From: Prostheceraeus crozeri | Taxonomy: Eukaryota > Platyhelminthes > Polycladida > Euryleptidae | Assembly: GCA_907163375.1 (NCBI GenBank) | Contig: CAJQUW010009033.1 | Span: 1-64,000 of the forward strand | Length of the DNA stretch: 64,000 nt | Reading direction: 5' to 3' | Shown: piece by piece, positions 41,001 through 47,379 of the stretch | Numbering within the stretch: the stretch's first letter is position 1 | Layout of the letters: each line of letters starts with the position of its first letter | Made by a program: the position numbers and the translations under genes | Notes under the pieces: generated by a model | The model's database searches: none | The model's input: only the letters and a program-made list of their open reading frames with translations | What the model was told of the DNA's origin: nothing

Positions 41001-44000
41001 CAGCTCATTCTCCTGATCTGAATCCCATAGAAAATGTATGGAGTATTCTAAAACGTAACGTTCGTCGTTCACTGCTACCTACAGATGGCGTATCACAACT
41101 TACGTCACTGTTAAAAAGAGAGTGGAGAAAGTTAGATCAGTCAAAAATCAACGATATCATCGAATCAATGCCTAGACGAATTGGTAATGTCATTGACAAT
41201 AAGGGTAGGGCCACAAAATATTAGCTTCTTAAGAACCGTTACTGTATCATAGCTTATCAGATTATATAAGGACATTACATAAGGACATCTAAATATATTA
41301 GGGACATGAAATAGCATGAAAAATCCCTTCTGTATCGTACTTATGTTTTATTTAGTCAAATTTTAGCATGATCCACTTTTTATGAAACGGACTGTAATAT
41401 AAAGCAGCTGTCCATTGTCAATATCTTTGGCATAGTTGCCGCATTTCAAATTCGACCTTTTATCACTATCAAGCAATTCTTTCTGACTAAATTTTGAAGC
41501 AAAAATGTCGCAATCAGAGTTTGTAAAAGGAATGGCTGTTGGAATTCTACGACGTGGAAAGAGTTGTAGGTTTGTTGGACGGAAGTTGGATGTGTCACAC
41601 TCCACTGTGAGCAGGTGGTGGAGTCGATGGAACAATGATGGAAATGTTAAAAGAAGGAAAGGATCAGGGAGACCGAGATTGACAAACAATGCTACCGATA
41701 GGAAGTTGGTTATCTCAGCAATGCGCAATCGCTTTAAGAGTGTTCCTCGACTGGCCATCAGCTGGAAAGTTGCAGCAGGAATTGCATGCAGTATACGAAC
41801 AGCATATCGCCGTCTAGCAGAAGCGGGCCTGAGGTCATACCGACCTGCTGTAAGAATTCCTCTAAGTAAGTAATGCGAGAATTTCACACAATGACGTTGT
41901 TTCACTGCCAATTTTTTTCTCCGCAGGTTTCGAACACAAGCGAAAGCGTGTGGAATGGTGTGAGCAGCATCTGTCGTGGAGCACAGAGGAATGGTATCAA
42001 GTGATGTGGACGGATGAATCCCGTTTCACTTTGGATTTTCACGATTGTCGCATTAGAGTGCATCGAATGGTTGGTGAGAGGTATTCACCCTGCTGCATAT
42101 CTGAGCATGACCGCTATGGTGGTGGTAGCGTGATAATCTGGGCCGGTATCTGGTACGGAGGTCGAACTGTCGCAGTCATTGTGAACGGGAACTTGAACGG
42201 AGAGCGATATTTATCGAATATCATATCTCCAATCGTCATCCCAACGGTAAATGAACTCAACCTCATATTCCAGGATGACAACGCTCGACCACACAGAGCT
42301 CATTGTGTAACAACAGCAATAGTGAGATCTGGAATTCGCATCCTCCATTGGCCTTCACGCTCCCCCGACCTGTCTCCGATCGAACATGCTCGGGATGAAC
42401 TTGGTCGGAAAGTGAGAGATGCATATGATCATCCGCCATCAACACTGACAGCTCTTTCAGAGAGACTCATCGATCAATGGTCATTGCTGGATCAGGAACG
42501 GCTTGATCATCTTTGCGACTCGATGCCGATGAGACTTCAAAGCGGGGAGGACATACTCGGTACTAATGTCTCCCATTTATTCAAATATAAAGTTTTATAT
42601 AAAATGCTATCTTATAATTCATGAGTGTGAGTAGAATAAAATTCATATATTTGAGTGGAGCATTTTTTATGTCAGGCAGTATACATTCTACGCAACCAGG
42701 ACTCTCTTGTAAATAACTGTACAGGACAATCACTACTTCCTTTTTTGTAAGTAAGATGATCTGACACCTCATTTATTAAGAGAATGTAAGTTTTGCGATA
42801 ATTAAGCTTGACTGCTAGATGATTATTGTTCAGCTGATGTTTCATGCTTGTCTGTGTTCTGTCACTGCATTTCAAGTCCCCGTCGAAGAAGGTGAAATAT
42901 CGGACTGCTAAGAATACACGATTCCTGTGAAAGCCGGAGGCAAAATTTTTTTTTCATCTTTCTAAAGAACTTACCCTATTTCTCAACTCTGCGTCTCTGG
43001 CAAGGTTCTCAGCATTCAAAGCATTTGCTTCAGCTGCGCGTATATCATTTTGTAATTGCTGGTTCTTTTTCAACATTCTGTTCATCTCCTGCTTCAAACT
43101 ACATTCCATATGATTTGCTCCTGCCATGGTACTCTCCGAAAGAATAGTTTGATGAGTTAGTATCTTTTCAAGACGTATTATTTCAGCATCACGAGTAATT
43201 ATCTGTTGAAAAATAGAAGTTCTGCTATAAAAAATAATTAAATGATATTCATTAAATGACAAGAGTTCATCGATTTTCAATTAATCATTGGAAGAAATGT
43301 TTGCAAAACATTAATGTTTATGAGATATGCGCATTTTGCATGCACGTGTTTTTAACTTACTCAGCTTAAGAATTAAACAAAAATTACTGCTTATTAATGG
43401 ATTTATGCAAACTGCAACTAAACTTTAACCTTGCTGATTTAGTAATAATTTGGTAAATCGAGATCCATTGTAATAATAAGCTTTGTTTTCATCTCTTGTA
43501 TGCATCTTTATCATCCAGGCGTCGATCATGAATTTCCCTGAGATAATTACGAATTGTCTATGTTTATAAGTGTAGGAAAGCAGATTAATGTTGAAAATAT
43601 GAAAAAGCTTGATTTATTTTCTACTTGCTTGATCTTAGAACTTCATTACATTTTCAACTTACTTGTCTTCGACATTCATCCACAATTTCGTCACTGGTGT
43701 CCACAATCCTACGCAATCTTTCAAGCTCAAAGTGCAAATCACTAATGCGCTGCTCAGCTAATCGCAACACCTCCAGTTTTTGGTCAGATATAGTTGGAGG
43801 TACATAGCTGTTCGACATATTAGAATTGCTGCTCTGCTTTATTGGGAACAATGAGCTCAATTCAATTTTTTGAGGACTTTGAGGATCTGAAATTAGACAA
43901 GCTATGAGCTGTAAATGAAAATCAGACTTCAGTCTAAAGGTTAAAAGCACTTTAGGATTGTTAGTTCGAATACTTTAATCCATGGAGGCTTAACCGTATT

Positions 44001-46120
44001 GAAAATGTACTGTGGTCACGAAGTATATAGAACTTATACCCTATAGATAAATAACTTGGAAAGTTTCCATCATTTGATAATGCAGCACTGTCAATGAAAC
44101 TTTGTTAAATTTAGACATCAACAAGACCATATGCGTGTAGTATTGCGTCAAAACGATTACACGCAGCAGGTTGGCTTAATCTTTTGCTTGCACAAGAGAA
44201 CATATTATCTTTTAATGATAAGTCATAATGTTGTTCTATTGCAAAAAGCCAATCTGCTATGCAATACTTTCAAATACGAGTAGTGGCAAAAATTCGTACT
44301 TAGTGGAAAAAAGATTCTCATTGGATGCATGTATGCATATCAATTCAACAGCAGTCGGCTCTTTTTATTAACTGAGTGACCAAGTGCTATCCATGGTCGA
44401 TTCAGCTACCGTGATCCCTTGGAACGTGTGGCTAACTCACAATTAAATTCTCATTTTAACTGCTAACTCACCTAGTAAGATAAAATCATTTTACTCCAAA
44501 ATTAACTGGGATATCATTAGAGTTTTCTTAGTTTCATTACAGTCAAATTATTAAAAGATAAAAAATGTATATCTGTTCTAGAGTTAAGTGCACCTCTTTT
44601 CACGAACTTGAACATCGGATTGTGTAAAGAATTGAAAAATATTCAAAGCCGTGCTTATTTCACAATCTGTAAATCTTGGCATTGTGAATGTGCCAATTTT
44701 GCTCCGTCGTCTCCTCATTGCTTATAAGCTATTTCTGACAATTGTAGATGATGAGAGTCATTCGCTAATTATTAGATAATGATGATTGATTCGGCAATAG
44801 CCCCTTCGATCAACCATGTTTCCATAGAAGAACTAAAGTCACATTCTACAACTATATATAAGATCTATAATTTTCAATCCTCCAAGACCCACGAAACTGT
44901 GTTGGAACAATAACATAATTGCTATTTCTACTTAAGCGACATAGATGAGCTTATCAATTCTTCCACCAATATATTGTCAAGAAGAATGGACATTCTACTT
45001 CATGGAACATAATTCGGCTATTGAGTTGCATCTGAAATAATTGACGAAAGTATTTTAGACATACAAATGTGCAGATAACGACAGCGCAGAATCACTGACC
45101 GATATCCATGTTGAGAGGAAGTAGAACAACCTTGTGGATGGTGAATTACAAGACTTCATAAGTCATCAATTGACATACCCGACACACAAATATGCAAGGA
45201 CATTGAATGAGAGGATATTTTACACTTATGTATGGCTTATGACAGGAAGACTGGCCTTTGGGAAATTTAAGGGACGTAAGAGAACGTGTGTGGTAGGAGG
45301 ACGTGTTCCGCACAATCCCAGTTAATATTGAGGTGATTGACGACTATTTCGGTAAAGATTCAAGTAAAGTAATTTACTAATAGCTGCACTGCATCGACTG
45401 AAGTAGAATGCGGTCCAATGTCCACAATGGAGACTGCACATCGGCTGCATTTATCGCACACTCCCTTTCTATAACCTCTAGGTTTGCCTACAAGCTCCAC
45501 ATCGCAAAAAAATAGGTACGGCAAAATTTAGGATCCTTGTAATTGCACTAGACTAGTCGACTAGTCCTAATAATTTTGGGGTTCATGGCAAATTAAAGTG
45601 TTCCTCAACTTGCCAATATTTCTTTAATTTTCATATTTCAATTATACTCACCTTCTGTATGCACAACAGCATTTGTTTTGTTTATTTGCCATGCACGCAA
45701 TCTCTCCGACATCTCATGATTTTCAATTTGAAGATCATAAATTTTGTCAGAAAGTGTTGTGTTTGTTAATTTTTCTTTCTCAAGCTCTGTTGATAATTGA
45801 ATTATTGTATCCTCTTTCCCTTTTATCATCATATCAGACTTCTCTTTCATTTGCAAGTACTTCCGACGCAAAATGTTGATTTCTTTATAAAGTCCTGCAC
45901 TCACCGGTGAATCTTTTTCAATTCCTTCTGCAGGTATATCAGGAGAACTATGAACATTTGTTTGAGCAGATTTTAATTCATCCGAAATTCGAGTGATATC
46001 AGCAAGTAATTGCTTTACAAGAGGTGAGCTGGTTTCACTCAGCGATTGTGTGTACCCTAATTTCTTTAACATCCTGTTTACATCTTCGAAGTCTTCACCA
46101 GTAGCTTTAGCATCCATCAT
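7849..46120 (-). CDS. CEP135: CEP135-like centrosomal coiled-coil protein, multi-exon gene
   Basis: Fourteen minus-strand exons with GT-AG borders join in phase to about 1,227 residues (human CEP135 has 1,140), plus a short uncertain terminal exon. The product should be a centriole/basal-body scaffold of the CEP135/Bld10 family. Matches recalled from human CEP135 run in order: N-terminal MLKKLGYTQSL (human RLDQLGYRQTL), LAEQRISDLHFELE (VADNRIQELQQEVH), a DRNHWKKL segment (EERDFYKKEL), ERDNMRTLMDKFERHL (ERDELQRMLERFEKYM), NVKVLTQERDSLRRLYEE (NVKLLTAERDKLSVLYNE), EDLASIRELATELE (NDLSSLRELCIKLD) and HLEGLLAA (NLESLLAT). Nearly all of it is coiled coil. TSGA10, a paralogue, is less likely because the N-terminal block is present. 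The final exon is Cys/His-rich and does not match the human end. Introns carry nested transposons, including one composite insertion beside a splice donor. Confidence 0.9.
8012..9457 (-). other. CEP135 intron 13
   Basis: 1.4 kb of AT-rich intron. No recognisable element or coding homology was seen. Confidence 0.6.
9458..9768 (-). CDS. CEP135: CEP135 exon 13
   Basis: The exon is 311 bp: NQTLELDMVSLREALSELKR, then IAHLEGLLAAAGEAEYSHQL and RARNAELEDDL, matching the last coiled coil of human CEP135 (NLESLLATNRDKEFHSHL). It ends two bases into an arginine codon. Donor GTAAGTC. Confidence 0.9.
9769..10838 (-). other. CEP135 intron 12
   Basis: 1.07 kb without recognisable coding or repeat content. 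Confidence 0.6.
10839..11336 (-). CDS. CEP135: CEP135 exon 12
   Basis: The largest exon found, 498 bp (166 codons). It contains ERILEDLASIRELATELELE, a clear counterpart of human KATVLNDLSSLRELCIKLDS, and is coiled coil throughout. Acceptor TATTCCTAG; donor GTGAGTTT. It is separated from exon 11 by only 72 bp. Confidence 0.9.
11409..11715 (-). CDS. CEP135: CEP135 exon 11
   Basis: The exon is 307 bp, coiled coil: KLSDQIQMSDSELRNQERSS to NLQRAYNEIQNELQ. Acceptor TTTTTACAG; donor GTAAATAG. The introns on both sides are in phase with neighbouring exons. Confidence 0.85.
11716..12945 (-). other. CEP135 intron 10
   Basis: 1.23 kb without recognisable coding or repeat content. Confidence 0.6.
12946..13205 (-). 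CDS. CEP135: CEP135 exon 10
   Basis: The exon is 260 bp, SEISRRRAMENQLEELLGEL onward, strongly coiled coil. The two-base end joins exon 11 to give HEERERK. Acceptor GATTTCAG; donor GTGAGTAT. Confidence 0.85.
13206..15639 (-). other. 3' part of CEP135 intron 9
   Basis: 2.4 kb of AT-rich sequence between exon 10 and the inverted PLE pair. Nothing recognisable was seen. Confidence 0.5.
15640..18300. mobile_element. Old inverted (head-to-head) pair of Penelope-like reverse-transcriptase copies
   Basis: Two arms of about 1 kb are imperfect inverted copies: 15640-16640 and 17345-18300. Matching landmarks are the outer CCCACCAATCTGAT/ATTGGTAGGG segment, AAGGCCTCAATGCTCTGC, CACAGTCGAGAA, GGTTCTCGTT and GCCATTGAAACTAGCGTC. 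The left arm read on the minus strand and the right arm on the plus strand both encode a decayed reverse transcriptase, best seen in the left arm as KKFSMGNSIAP and IYMDFVES. The copies therefore point away from each other. About 700 bp of unmatched sequence lies between them. The pair is broken and visibly diverged, much older than the composite at 35-43 kb. It sits in a CEP135 intron. The Penelope-like call is from RT motif style and is not certain. Confidence 0.65.
18569..18946 (-). CDS. CEP135: CEP135 exon 9
   Basis: The exon is 378 bp (126 codons), phase 0 at both ends, coiled coil starting ANGELRRARNENIEAGKKGS and ending KDLVRERD. The donor is GTAAGAAT. The intron that follows contains the old inverted PLE pair. 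Confidence 0.85.
18947..20959 (-). other. CEP135 intron 8, distal part
   Basis: 2 kb without clear genes. At 19578-19672 there is a local AAAATGAT-rich repeat in direct and inverted orientation. A 96-codon plus-strand ORF at 20675-20965 abuts the next relic, and I could not match it to a family. Confidence 0.45.
20960..21950 (+). mobile_element. GIY-YIG-type retroelement relic (RT C-terminus plus nuclease remnant)
   Basis: Plus-strand blocks match, in order, the C-terminal half of an invertebrate retroelement polyprotein I recognise from cnidarian and mollusc genomes: NPKIVNYLDVPL (family NLTSVNFLDVTL) near 21133-21170, then a short proline/isoleucine-rich block, then PPFSRTVTTIVG near 21450-21500, KVSYFCMPIMKSII near 21590, and finally ENSFKLRFVNHKNRF near 21815-21860, which corresponds to the core of the GIY-YIG-like nuclease. 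It is heavily broken, with several interruptions, and is only a fragment. The clade name is not assigned here. It lies in intron 8 of CEP135. Confidence 0.6.
21951..22697 (-). other. CEP135 intron 8, proximal part
   Basis: 750 bp; a short ACAAT repeat at about 22019-22033 and otherwise nothing recognisable. Confidence 0.5.
22698..22760 (-). CDS. CEP135: CEP135 exon 8 (63 bp)
   Basis: A 21-codon exon encodes IQGNVKVLTQERDSLRRLYE plus E. It is the closest match to human CEP135 (QSNVKLLTAERDKLSVLYNE) and is too short for simple ORF scanning. Acceptor TTTTTCTCAG; donor GTAAGTACT. Confidence 0.9.
22761..24114 (-). other. CEP135 intron 7 with a stray TCCATCCGACA site
   Basis: At about 22935-22946 the sequence TATCCATCCGACAAAC resembles the repeat of the 0.2-4.1 kb transposon. 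A 64-codon plus-strand ORF at 23263-23457 ends LHMPSGKICTESFLN. Together these may be a decayed relative of that transposon family, but the evidence is weak. The rest is featureless. Confidence 0.3.
24115..24417 (-). CDS. CEP135: CEP135 exon 7
   Basis: The exon is 303 bp (101 codons). A short linker with GRTPDRKFCC leads into KIRSENINLRKELERCLDEI and the conserved ERDNMRTLMDKFERHLSE. Borders are TTTTTTTAG and GTAAGTC. Confidence 0.85.
24623..24804 (-). CDS. CEP135: CEP135 exon 6
   Basis: The exon is 182 bp. It contains PRVDHIENLLKSVECDRNHW and KKLAYDLEKRL, aligning with human RLDTFLKGIEEERDFYKKEL. Acceptor GGGTTTACAG; donor GTAAAGTG. Confidence 0.85.
24805..26285 (-). other. CEP135 intron 5, part nearest exon 6
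   Basis: 1.5 kb. A GC-rich patch at 25240-25285 repeats GATTCGCCACC twice. No genes were recognised. Confidence 0.5.
26286..28073 (+). mobile_element. Tc1/mariner-superfamily transposon with perfect 31-bp terminal inverted repeats
   Basis: The element is 1,788 bp. The ends are identical inverted repeats of 31 bp starting CAGGGTGACCCAAAAGTCCC, flanked by TA at 26284-26285 and 28074-28075, the usual target duplication. One transposase gene lies inside in plus orientation. Identical ends suggest a fairly recent insertion, though the gene carries a stop and a frameshift. It occupies an intron of CEP135 in the opposite orientation to that gene. Confidence 0.92.
26679..27724 (+). pseudogene. Mariner-like transposase, DDD type, inactive
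   Basis: Translation starts at MLSLEDRIEAVVLMI (26679). The N-terminal half has the helix-turn-helix region ending PRETLRRTLRHVVGM. An in-frame TAA at 27009-27011 follows, and the same frame then continues through FSDEATFHL, QDGAPPHW and SPDITPLDFYLWG to a TGA at 27597-27599. A one-base shift there leads into the family's usual C-terminus (ESVNNISRVEIEATFENLFK then GGGHFQ) ending at 27724. The catalytic residues are aspartates in FSDEA, QDGAP and SPD, with 36 residues between the last two. That is outside the classic 34 (mariner) spacing and points to one of the related DDxD groups common in arthropods. Confidence 0.85.
28076..32344 (-). other. CEP135 intron 5, long middle part
   Basis: 4.3 kb without a recognised gene. 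A 104-codon plus-strand ORF at 28117-28428 lies just outside the mariner end but matches nothing I know and is probably chance. Several AT-rich tracts and no clear repeats were noticed. Confidence 0.45.
32345..33000 (-). mobile_element. LINE 3' fragment (C-terminus of a Jockey-like ORF2)
   Basis: Read on the minus strand, the upstream part has PTESRRAEMMVKLDTKAAKA and ARKPIPRLRSRH, and after the inserted MITE the sequence resumes with KLPRHEWVQLNRLRTGAGRF and KWGIVNSAKCSC, ending near 32345. The W-V-x-LNRLRTG-x-GR...KWG...C-x-C block is the familiar post-RT C-terminus of Jockey-type LINE proteins. It is a decayed 5'-truncated copy with frame changes, about 465 bp once the MITE is removed. Confidence 0.75.
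32628..32817. mobile_element. 190-bp MITE with TTA target duplication (PIF/Harbinger-like)
   Basis: Terminal inverted repeats GGCCTCAGCCACACTG and CAGTGTGGCTGAGGCC bound the element, with TTA on both sides (32625-32627 and 32818-32820). The trinucleotide duplication fits the PIF/Harbinger pattern. It splits the surrounding LINE fragment, whose coding sense resumes on the other side, so the MITE is the younger insertion. It has no coding capacity. Confidence 0.8.
33001..33640 (-). other. CEP135 intron 5 next to exon 5
   Basis: 640 bp with no recognised content. Short plus-strand ORFs at 32932-33187 are shadows of the LINE fragment. Confidence 0.5.
33641..33767 (-). CDS. CEP135: CEP135 exon 5
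   Basis: The exon is 127 bp and encodes RCHRLCDERVFHD then LLALQNYEKSRLLDKIEKLG. Its one-base overhang joins the two-base start of exon 6 to give an aspartate codon. It is required to keep phase between exons 4 and 6. The donor is GTAAGTGTAC. Confidence 0.8.
33768..34839 (-). other. CEP135 intron 4
   Basis: 1.07 kb; nothing recognisable. Confidence 0.55.
34840..35007 (-). CDS. CEP135: CEP135 exon 4
   Basis: The exon is 168 bp (56 codons), coiled coil, ALERRLDDFTNHIKKLEQEK onward to HQLAELE. Both ends are phase 0, so no missing exon is required between it and exon 3, although human CEP135 has some extra residues in this interval. Acceptor TGTTACAG, donor GTAAGC. Confidence 0.8.
35175..35186. 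repeat. Target-site duplication, left copy (CTTTCTAAAGAA)
   Basis: This 12-bp sequence recurs exactly at 42958-42969, and the two copies flank the 7.8-kb PLE composite. PLE duplications of about this length are known. Confidence 0.75.
35187..38330 (-). mobile_element. Penelope-like element, minus-strand copy (longer 5' part)
   Basis: In order on the minus strand: an N-terminal region ending LLNRGPTYVPPNI (about 38300-38050), an upstream RT region with YALPKDHKEG and RGRPIISS (about 37600-37530), palm-domain motifs LASLDVQNLYGSIP and IAMGNNATPTL (37400-37125), the catalytic YVDDVFVIY (about 36350), a thumb/connection region with RRYYDGPPILKEED, a Cys-rich CKPNCWICT, and a GIY-YIG nuclease (LKYIGQTKRTVKSRLREHV, 35700-35473). 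This is the classic Penelope order. The copy is broken in several places and contains the MITE at 36405-37122. A three-fold TCATAGAG repeat sits after the nuclease; the other copy has a single unit. Confidence 0.88.
36405..37122. mobile_element. 718-bp fold-back MITE inside the minus PLE copy
   Basis: Arms of about 320 bp are near-identical inverted repeats (TAGTCCGGCAGCCAGA at one end, its complement at the other; shared inner landmarks TACGAATCTGCACGTCTGCC and GGACGCAGATTGCAGTTTTT). A loop of roughly 150 bp lies between about 36705 and 36855. A TA (or ATA) is duplicated at the edges. The uninterrupted site is preserved in the plus PLE copy at 38690-38706 (CTCCATATTCATG), proving insertion after the PLE pair formed. 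No coding capacity; superfamily not assigned. Confidence 0.88.
39733..41394 (+). mobile_element. Tc1-like transposon in the plus PLE copy
   Basis: The element is 1,662 bp. Left end CAGATTGTTTCATAAAAAAT and right end, read inverted, CAGTCCGTTTCATAAAAAGT are imperfect terminal repeats of about 26 bp; TA flanks both ends. The empty site (TGTCATGCTAATATAAAGC) survives in the minus PLE copy near 35340-35360, so the insertion point is certain. It carries one broken transposase gene. Confidence 0.9.
40236..41224 (+). pseudogene. Tc1-like transposase, broken
   Basis: Starts MNNNEIAFTKGKVSALLKLG (helix-turn-helix), then GSGRPCKTS, and the first catalytic aspartate in VVWSDEASVRL. Near 40916 the frame changes; the second frame continues NATCHRSSRV, LSWPAHSPDLNPIENVW and ends at 41222-41224. 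The second catalytic aspartate (expected in a QDNA-type motif) reads as YNA here, so the triad is incomplete as well as frameshifted. The catalytic glutamate in NPIENVW is intact. Confidence 0.85.
41425..42851 (+). mobile_element. Second insertion in the plus PLE copy, carrying an intact-looking Tc1 gene
   Basis: Compared with the minus PLE copy, about 1.43 kb is inserted between CCATTGTCAATAT (ending 41424) and GTTCTGTCACTGC (from 42852). It contains a full Tc1 transposase gene. A plausible Tc1 right end lies at 42679-42681 (TATGTCAGGCAG then TA, resembling the right end of the first Tc1), but no matching left end was found, and 170 bp of unassigned sequence follows to 42851. So the insertion is either a 5'-truncated Tc1 plus other DNA or a nested event that I could not resolve. 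Confidence 0.55.
41505..42624 (+). CDS. Tc1-like transposase (DD34E) with one 61-bp intron, reading frame intact
   Basis: Exon 1 (41505-41865) encodes a helix-turn-helix half: SQSEFVKGMAVGIL, CRFVGRKLDVSHSTVSRWW and GSGRPRL. A short intron follows (41866-41926; donor GTAAGT, acceptor TTTTTTTCTCCGCAG), and joining the split AGT codon gives IPLSFEHKRKRVEWCEQH. Exon 2 (41927-42624) holds the catalytic core: WTDESRFTL, FQDDNARPH and SPIEHARDELG, with exactly 34 residues between the second aspartate and the glutamate, the DD34E hallmark. The product is about 352 residues, normal for Tc1. No disabling change was seen, so this gene may be functional, although the element's left end is missing. An alternative is that the intron is simply a decayed segment, but its splice sites are very good. 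Confidence 0.82.
42958..42969. repeat. Target-site duplication, right copy (CTTTCTAAAGAA)
   Basis: Exact match of the copy at 35175-35186. It begins five bases beyond the exon 3 splice donor of CEP135 (donor bases 42970-42974), so the insertion preserved the splice site. Confidence 0.75.
42975..43202 (-). CDS. CEP135: CEP135 exon 3
   Basis: The exon is 228 bp (76 codons), beginning ITRDAEIIRLEKIL, which matches human LREREIERLSVAL. The acceptor is TTCAACAG. The donor is GTAAGTTCTTTAG, and the 12-bp target duplication of the large PLE composite begins at the sixth base of the intron. Confidence 0.85.
43203..43662 (-). other. CEP135 intron 2
   Basis: 460 bp, nothing recognisable. Confidence 0.6.
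43663..43886 (-). CDS. CEP135: CEP135 exon 2
   Basis: The exon is 224 bp. It starts with a Ser/Pro-rich linker (PQSPQKIELSS) and then YVPPTISDQKLEVLRLAEQR, matching the human PDDPYIADLLQVADNRIQEL region. The split aspartate codon joins correctly with exon 1. The borders are TTTCAG acceptor and GTAAGTTG donor. Confidence 0.85.
43887..45651 (-). other. CEP135 intron 1
   Basis: 1.77 kb with no recognised element or coding homology. Confidence 0.55.
45652..46120 (-). CDS. CEP135: CEP135 exon 1 (first coding exon)
   Basis: The exon is 469 bp and begins directly with ATGATG after a good acceptor (TTTCCAG), so translation probably starts here with an untranslated exon upstream. It encodes the conserved N-terminal unit: MMDAKATGEDFEDVNRMLKK then LGYTQSL and SPLVKQLLADI, at nearly the same distance from the start as in human CEP135 (23 versus 21 residues up to the LGY/QLGY block). 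This region in the family binds microtubules. A coiled coil follows. The donor is GTGAGTAT and the exon ends in phase 1. Confidence 0.85.
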
Positions 46121-47379
46121 CTGGAAATGAATTGAATATTTGGATAAACGATGATTTATGCAGTAATGAGTCAATTTCGATTACAAGAACAGATAGCAAA
46201 ATTATTAAGGCACTGAAATAAAAGGCAGCATTGGAGACGGGAAATAAGGCATCCACACGAAGTCATGTTCCACTTCATCGATATCAGATCAATATCCCAA
46301 CAAGAAGACAAAAAGTTATAAACTGGAGTGCTTTCAAGAATAAACAATTATTGGGATAGCTATATGGCATAAACTTCAAAAAATAATAATAAGCTGATAA
46401 GGTTCAACATTGACTACAACGAAGGTAAGACATCAAAAGGTACATATAGGTGCAATTAGTCATCGGACTGCACATCAGTTTTAAAAGGTCGATGATGATT
46501 TTGAATATGAACTGATTTTGAGTGGAACCAAATATTCTTCAACAGATTTAGGGTCAGATCTGGTTGCTGGCATGTTCCTGTGTCCCTCTCGTATGTCCCG
46601 ATATCGAGCATGAAAGACAAGAGAAGCAAGGTGAACTGATGTGCAAATAATGACTGGTCTATAATGACTGGATATCATTTATGTTTCCTAGCGATGTTGT
46701 AAGTCCTTTTCTGCTTGCCTTTTGAAGTTCACTTGAGAATAACTTTGGTTTTTATAGTCGAAATATATTGTTTGATAAGAATATAATACAATTACAACTT
46801 AACTTGGCTTTCCCAAACTTTTTCATCTTCGGTGAACTGAGCACGAGTATTGTGCAACAATAGGGTTGTTTCAATCGGAGTCATCTTAATTGCCCAGCAG
46901 AACTTTGCAATGAGGAAGAAATAGTTCAAGATCATTTGTCAATTGAGACAATTTGGCATATGATACTTTTCAGAGCATCATTCTTTAATAATCTGTTCGG
47001 AACAGGAAATATAGAAATAGGACGCACAACATCGAGCGAAACCACCTTTGAGGACATTGCAAAGTAAAACTTAGAAAATGCCCGAAAAACCTAGAAGGTA
47101 AAATTGCATTCAAATGAAAGGGGAGATCAATTTCTCTCTGTTGTGTCGCTCTGTGGTGTAATGATATCTACATTTTTAGTACATCGATATTCGCTTATCT
47201 TGCTATATTTATGTCAATGTCTGCTGATGTGGCGTCACCGATGGGGATTTTTTTCAGAGTTTTCACCCCAAACACAGCTACAAGCCATGAACAAAGCTGG
47301 GGGTTACTCAATGAAGAAAATAGTAAATTGCATCATCTTAAATGAAAGAAAGCAAAATAGCAGATCTTCAGATTAAGTT
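46121..47379. other. Upstream region of CEP135
   Basis: 1.26 kb that must contain the 5' untranslated exon or promoter of the CEP135 gene, given the splice acceptor just before its start codon. I could not place either. Confidence 0.4.

Larger units (their letters stand above)
35187..42957. mobile_element. Composite insertion: two head-to-head Penelope-like copies with three later insertions
   Basis: The outer ends are inverted copies of the same 3' sequence (about 35219-35345 and, split by insertions, 41395-41424 plus 42852-42957; landmarks GCCTCCGGCTTTCACAGGAA and its complement). The two copies run outward from a junction near 38320. Both encode RT and GIY-YIG blocks and are nearly identical by eye, so the pair looks young and may be a single insertion event. 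A 12-bp duplication flanks it. The minus copy was later hit by a fold-back MITE, the plus copy by two Tc1-type insertions. The whole lies in the intron between CEP135 exons 3 and 4, which would otherwise be about 184 bp. Confidence 0.85.
38319..42957 (+). mobile_element. Penelope-like element, plus-strand copy (5'-truncated)
   Basis: Homology with the minus copy starts near 38319, inside the RT region, and runs LQPLVEKF, SLDVQNLYGSIP, RGIAMGNNAAPTLASIFMYW, YVDDVFVIY, then the KLVRRYYDGPPIL segment and the GIY-YIG nuclease at 39401-39628. The 3' untranslated part continues to 39732, resumes at 41395-41424 after the first Tc1 element, and resumes again at 42852-42957 after a second insertion. 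The coding region is broken in more than one place. It is near-identical to the minus copy, with only scattered differences. Confidence 0.88.

Noticed and set aside
41363-41911. 182-codon minus-strand ORF
   Set aside because: Antisense shadow of the second Tc1 transposase exon 1.
35187-42957. Reading the inverted PLE ends as terminal inverted repeats of one DNA transposon
   Set aside because: The arms encode RT and GIY-YIG domains in opposite orientation and are full copies of the same retroelement, so a head-to-head pair explains the symmetry better.
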